DNA of 64,000 nt from Mycolicibacterium frederiksbergense (GTDB taxonomy: Bacteria; Actinomycetota; Actinomycetes; Mycobacteriales; Mycobacteriaceae). Within the stretch, counting starts at the first letter, position 1. Each line of letters starts with the position of its first letter. The position numbers and the translations under genes were made by a program. Location: the NCBI RefSeq assembly GCF_029893345.1, contig NZ_JARXVE010000003.1, positions 248,001-312,000 on the forward strand, written 5' to 3'. The notes below the pieces were generated by a model. The model did no database searches. It worked only from the letters and a program-made list of their open reading frames with translations, and was not told the DNA's origin. Shown piece after piece: positions 60,280 to 64,000 of this stretch.

Positions 60280-61365
60280 ATGACTCGCCCGCAGAACCGC
60301 CGAATGTTGCTGACCACCCGCCCGGTGTGGACCCTGAAGCAATCCGATTTCACTGTCGACATCACACCCGTTCCCTCGCCCGGTCCCGGCCAGGTCGTCG
60401 TCAAGGTCCTTTGGTTGGCTTTCGACCCCGCCCAGCGCGGATGGATGAACGACGGGCCGTCCTACGCTCCCCCGGTCGCGCTCGGCGACGTCATGCGCGG
60501 ACACGCCGTCGGCGAAGTCATCGACAGCTCCGACGCCGAGTTCCCGGTTGGCACCCTGGTGCACGGCAACTTCGGCTGGCAGGACTACGCGGTGTGCATC
60601 CCCGCGGCAGGCACCATCGGGACCCTGGAGCACGTGAGCGGTAACGCGGGCACAGAGCCCAGGGCGCACAAGGTCCCTGAGGGAATCGCACCGACGGCGG
60701 CGCTCGGCGTGCTGGGCACCACCGGCCTCACCGCCTACTTCGGCATGGTCGAGGTGGGCCAGGTCCGGCCAGGAGATGTGGTGCTCGTGTCCGGCGCCGC
60801 AGGTGCGACCGGATCGGTGGCCGGCCAGCTCGCGCGACTGGCCGGCGCCCACACGATCGGACTCGCCGGTGGGCCGGACAAGGCCCAATGGCTCACTGAA
60901 ACCGCCAGATTCAACGCCGCGATCGACTACAAGAGCGAGGATGTCGCCGGCCGCATCGCCGAGCTGGCACCCAAGGGCGTGAACCTGTTCTACGACAACG
61001 TTGCCGGCAAGATCCTCGAGGCCGGGATCCGCAACATCGCCCAGCGGGGCCGGGTTGTGTTGTGCGGGGGCATCTCCAGCGGCTACTCCGACGAAGCGAC
61101 CGCCTACGGCCCGACCAACTTGTCAACCATCACGGTACGCAGCGCCAGCATGGCAGGGTTCATCGTCACCGACTTCCTGGACCGCTTCGACGACGCCGCC
61201 GACCGGCTCACCGGGTGGATCCGCACCGGCGACATCGTCTGGGCGGAGGACATCCAGAAGGGCACGGTCGATGACGCCGTCGACACCCTCAATCGCCTGT
61301 TCGAGGGTAAGAACTTCGGCAAGCAGATCCTGCAGATCGCCGAGCCCACAACCGTGAACTCCTGA
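60280..61365 (+). CDS. NADP-dependent oxidoreductase, zinc-free MDR family (CurA/PTGR-like)
   Basis: Protein of 361 residues; ATG at 60280 after AAAAGGA. The N-terminal half has the MDR barrel (LAFDPAQRGWMNDGPSYAPP, the group mark of CurA/leukotriene B4 dehydrogenase-like enzymes), and the cofactor motif is SGAAGATGSVAGQLARLAG. No zinc-binding Cys set is present. Such enzymes reduce alpha,beta-unsaturated ketones or enoyl groups. It ends the operon begun at 57853. Confidence 0.88.
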   Translation: MTRPQNRRMLLTTRPVWTLKQSDFTVDITPVPSPGPGQVVVKVLWLAFDPAQRGWMNDGPSYAPPVALGDVMRGHAVGEVIDSSDAEFPVGTLVHGNFGWQDYAVCIPAAGTIGTLEHVSGNAGTEPRAHKVPEGIAPTAALGVLGTTGLTAYFGMVEVGQVRPGDVVLVSGAAGATGSVAGQLARLAGAHTIGLAGGPDKAQWLTETARFNAAIDYKSEDVAGRIAELAPKGVNLFYDNVAGKILEAGIRNIAQRGRVVLCGGISSGYSDEATAYGPTNLSTITVRSASMAGFIVTDFLDRFDDAADRLTGWIRTGDIVWAEDIQKGTVDDAVDTLNRLFEGKNFGKQILQIAEPTTVNS

Positions 61366-61386
61366 CGCAGCAGCGATCGGTGACTG

Positions 61387-63273
<1,887 letters not shown>

Positions 63274-63279
63274 GACTCC

Positions 63280-63310
63280 ATCGCACACCCGGCCGTAACG
63301 GCATAGTCAA
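63280..63310 (-). promoter_or_regulatory. MerR-type promoter (19-bp spacer) of the second S9 peptidase
   Basis: On the minus strand: TTGACT (63310-63305), a 19-base spacer and TGCGAT (63285-63280), then six bases to the ATG at 63273. Spacer identity with the promoter at 34497-34527 is 16 of 19. It lies in the 64-base gap to the divergent MerR gene. CGTAACGGC (63294-63302) and GCCTTAACG (63317-63325) form an imperfect dyad around the -35. Confidence 0.65.
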
Positions 63311-63337
63311 GCCGCCGCCTTAACGAAGAATGGAGCC

Positions 63338-64000
63338 ATGGCCTGGAGCACCCGTGAAATCGCCGACCTCGCAGGCACCAGTCTGCGGGCGGTACGGCAC
63401 TACCACGACGTCGGTCTGCTTCCCGAGCCCGAGCGCCGCGCCAACGGCTACAAGCAGTACGGCGTCGCGCACCTCGTCCGGCTGGTGCGCATCAAACGGC
63501 TCACCGATCTCGGATTCTCGCTTCCCCAGATCGCCGCGATGGGCGATTCCGACGAACACCCCGAGCAGGCCCTACGCGATCTCGACGCCGAGCTGGGCGC
63601 CATCATCGAACGGTTGCAGCGTGCCCGCGACGAACTCGGTCGGCTGCTGGAGCAGTCGGCGCCAACCGACCTGCCGCCCGATTTCGTTGCTCCGGCCGCG
63701 GTCGCCAAGATGACCGACGCCGACCGCTCACTGGTCGTCGTACTGAGCCGCGTTCTGGGCCCGCGCGGTTTGCGGGTCTACGCGGACCTGATGAGACAGA
63801 CACCCGACGATCCCTTGGCCTCCGAGTTCGACAACCTACCCGCCGACGCCGACGACACGTCGCGCCTGGATCTCGCCGAACGCCTCGCCCCCTACATCTG
63901 GGCGATAACGGAGGCACATCCCGGATTGCTCGACTCCCGCTCCGACGCCCCGCGCGGAGCACGGTTCGCCGACCAGGCGATCGATGCCGCAATGGCGGAT
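63338..64000 (+). CDS. MerR-family transcriptional regulator, 3' end outside window
   Basis: The frame is open from the ATG at 63338 to the right edge (221 codons). The N-terminus is a MerR winged helix: TREIADLAGTSLRAVRHYHD, VGLLPEPERRANGYKQYGVA, HLVRLVRIKRLTDLGFSLPQ. A dimerisation helix and a helical effector domain follow (HPEQALRDLDAELGAIIERL). GGAG precedes the start. It is divergent from the S9 peptidase and probably activates it by untwisting the 19-base spacer. A nearly identical but internally deleted copy is at 36764-37055, so this gene may serve both peptidase promoters. Confidence 0.88.
   Translation, partial: MAWSTREIADLAGTSLRAVRHYHDVGLLPEPERRANGYKQYGVAHLVRLVRIKRLTDLGFSLPQIAAMGDSDEHPEQALRDLDAELGAIIERLQRARDELGRLLEQSAPTDLPPDFVAPAAVAKMTDADRSLVVVLSRVLGPRGLRVYADLMRQTPDDPLASEFDNLPADADDTSRLDLAERLAPYIWAITEAHPGLLDSRSDAPRGARFADQAIDAAMAD

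Overview
The window looks like chromosomal DNA of a fast-growing mycobacterium (Mycolicibacterium type). It is GC-rich, with many GTG and TTG starts and many 1-4 base start/stop overlaps. It carries lineage markers: an Emb arabinosyltransferase, an MmpS/MmpL pair, a mycothiol-type maleylpyruvate isomerase-family protein, a cutinase, two Tat-exported DUF1906 proteins of the Rv2525c type, and a MraY of mycobacterial (MurX) type. No rRNA, tRNA or CRISPR array was seen.

Region 1 (1-16 kb) is a nitrogen/osmolyte catabolism island. It starts with a class III aminotransferase (cut by the left edge) and an aldehyde dehydrogenase. A LysR regulator diverges from an overlapping four-gene operon: an M24 hydrolase of the ectoine hydrolase (DoeA/EutD) type, a fold-type I aminotransferase, an M20 amidohydrolase and a ProP-like MHS transporter. 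Facing it is a polyamine-type ABC importer operon (ATPase, binding protein, two permeases) ending in an exported FAD amine-oxidase lipoprotein, divergent from an FCD regulator and a cache-domain protein.

Region 2 (16-31 kb) is mostly envelope or exported functions: DUF1906 proteins, an isochorismatase-like protein with AmiS, a class 3 lipase, a serine beta-lactamase-like hydrolase, a DUF4265 protein, a cutinase, a RipA-like coiled-coil protein, and a stand-alone Emb-PlsC pair with a TetR regulator. At 22.58-23.28 kb lie three remnants side by side: the 3' half of a PEP mutase/isocitrate lyase-family gene, a rearranged partial copy of the nearby lipase locus, and an IS3-type OrfB fragment.

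Region 3 (31-46 kb) holds a stand-alone, motif-complete mraY, a mycothiol-type enzyme, a Rid protein, an S9 peptidase next to a MerR gene destroyed by an internal deletion, an XRE-cupin regulator divergent from a flavoprotein-microprotein-MmpS-MmpL operon, two methyltransferases, and an ArsR/SRPBCC pair with a leaderless, palindrome-covered promoter.

Region 4 (46.5-61.4 kb) is the strongest candidate for an undescribed pathway. It contains a glutamine synthetase-like gamma-glutamyl ligase with a Cys-rich partner; a six-gene operon (SDR, DUF1116, SDR, HSL-type esterase, SDR, Baeyer-Villiger-type monooxygenase); an FCD regulator; an APC permease; a PuuD-like gamma-glutamyl hydrolase; an acyl-CoA synthetase; and an NADP-dependent reductase. 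Three promoters carry TAAAG/CTTTA dyads on or beside core promoter elements and a fourth carries a degenerate version, suggesting one regulon under the FCD protein. The window ends with a second S9 peptidase divergent from an intact MerR gene (cut by the right edge). The two peptidase promoters share a nearly identical 19-bp spacer, the MerR hallmark.
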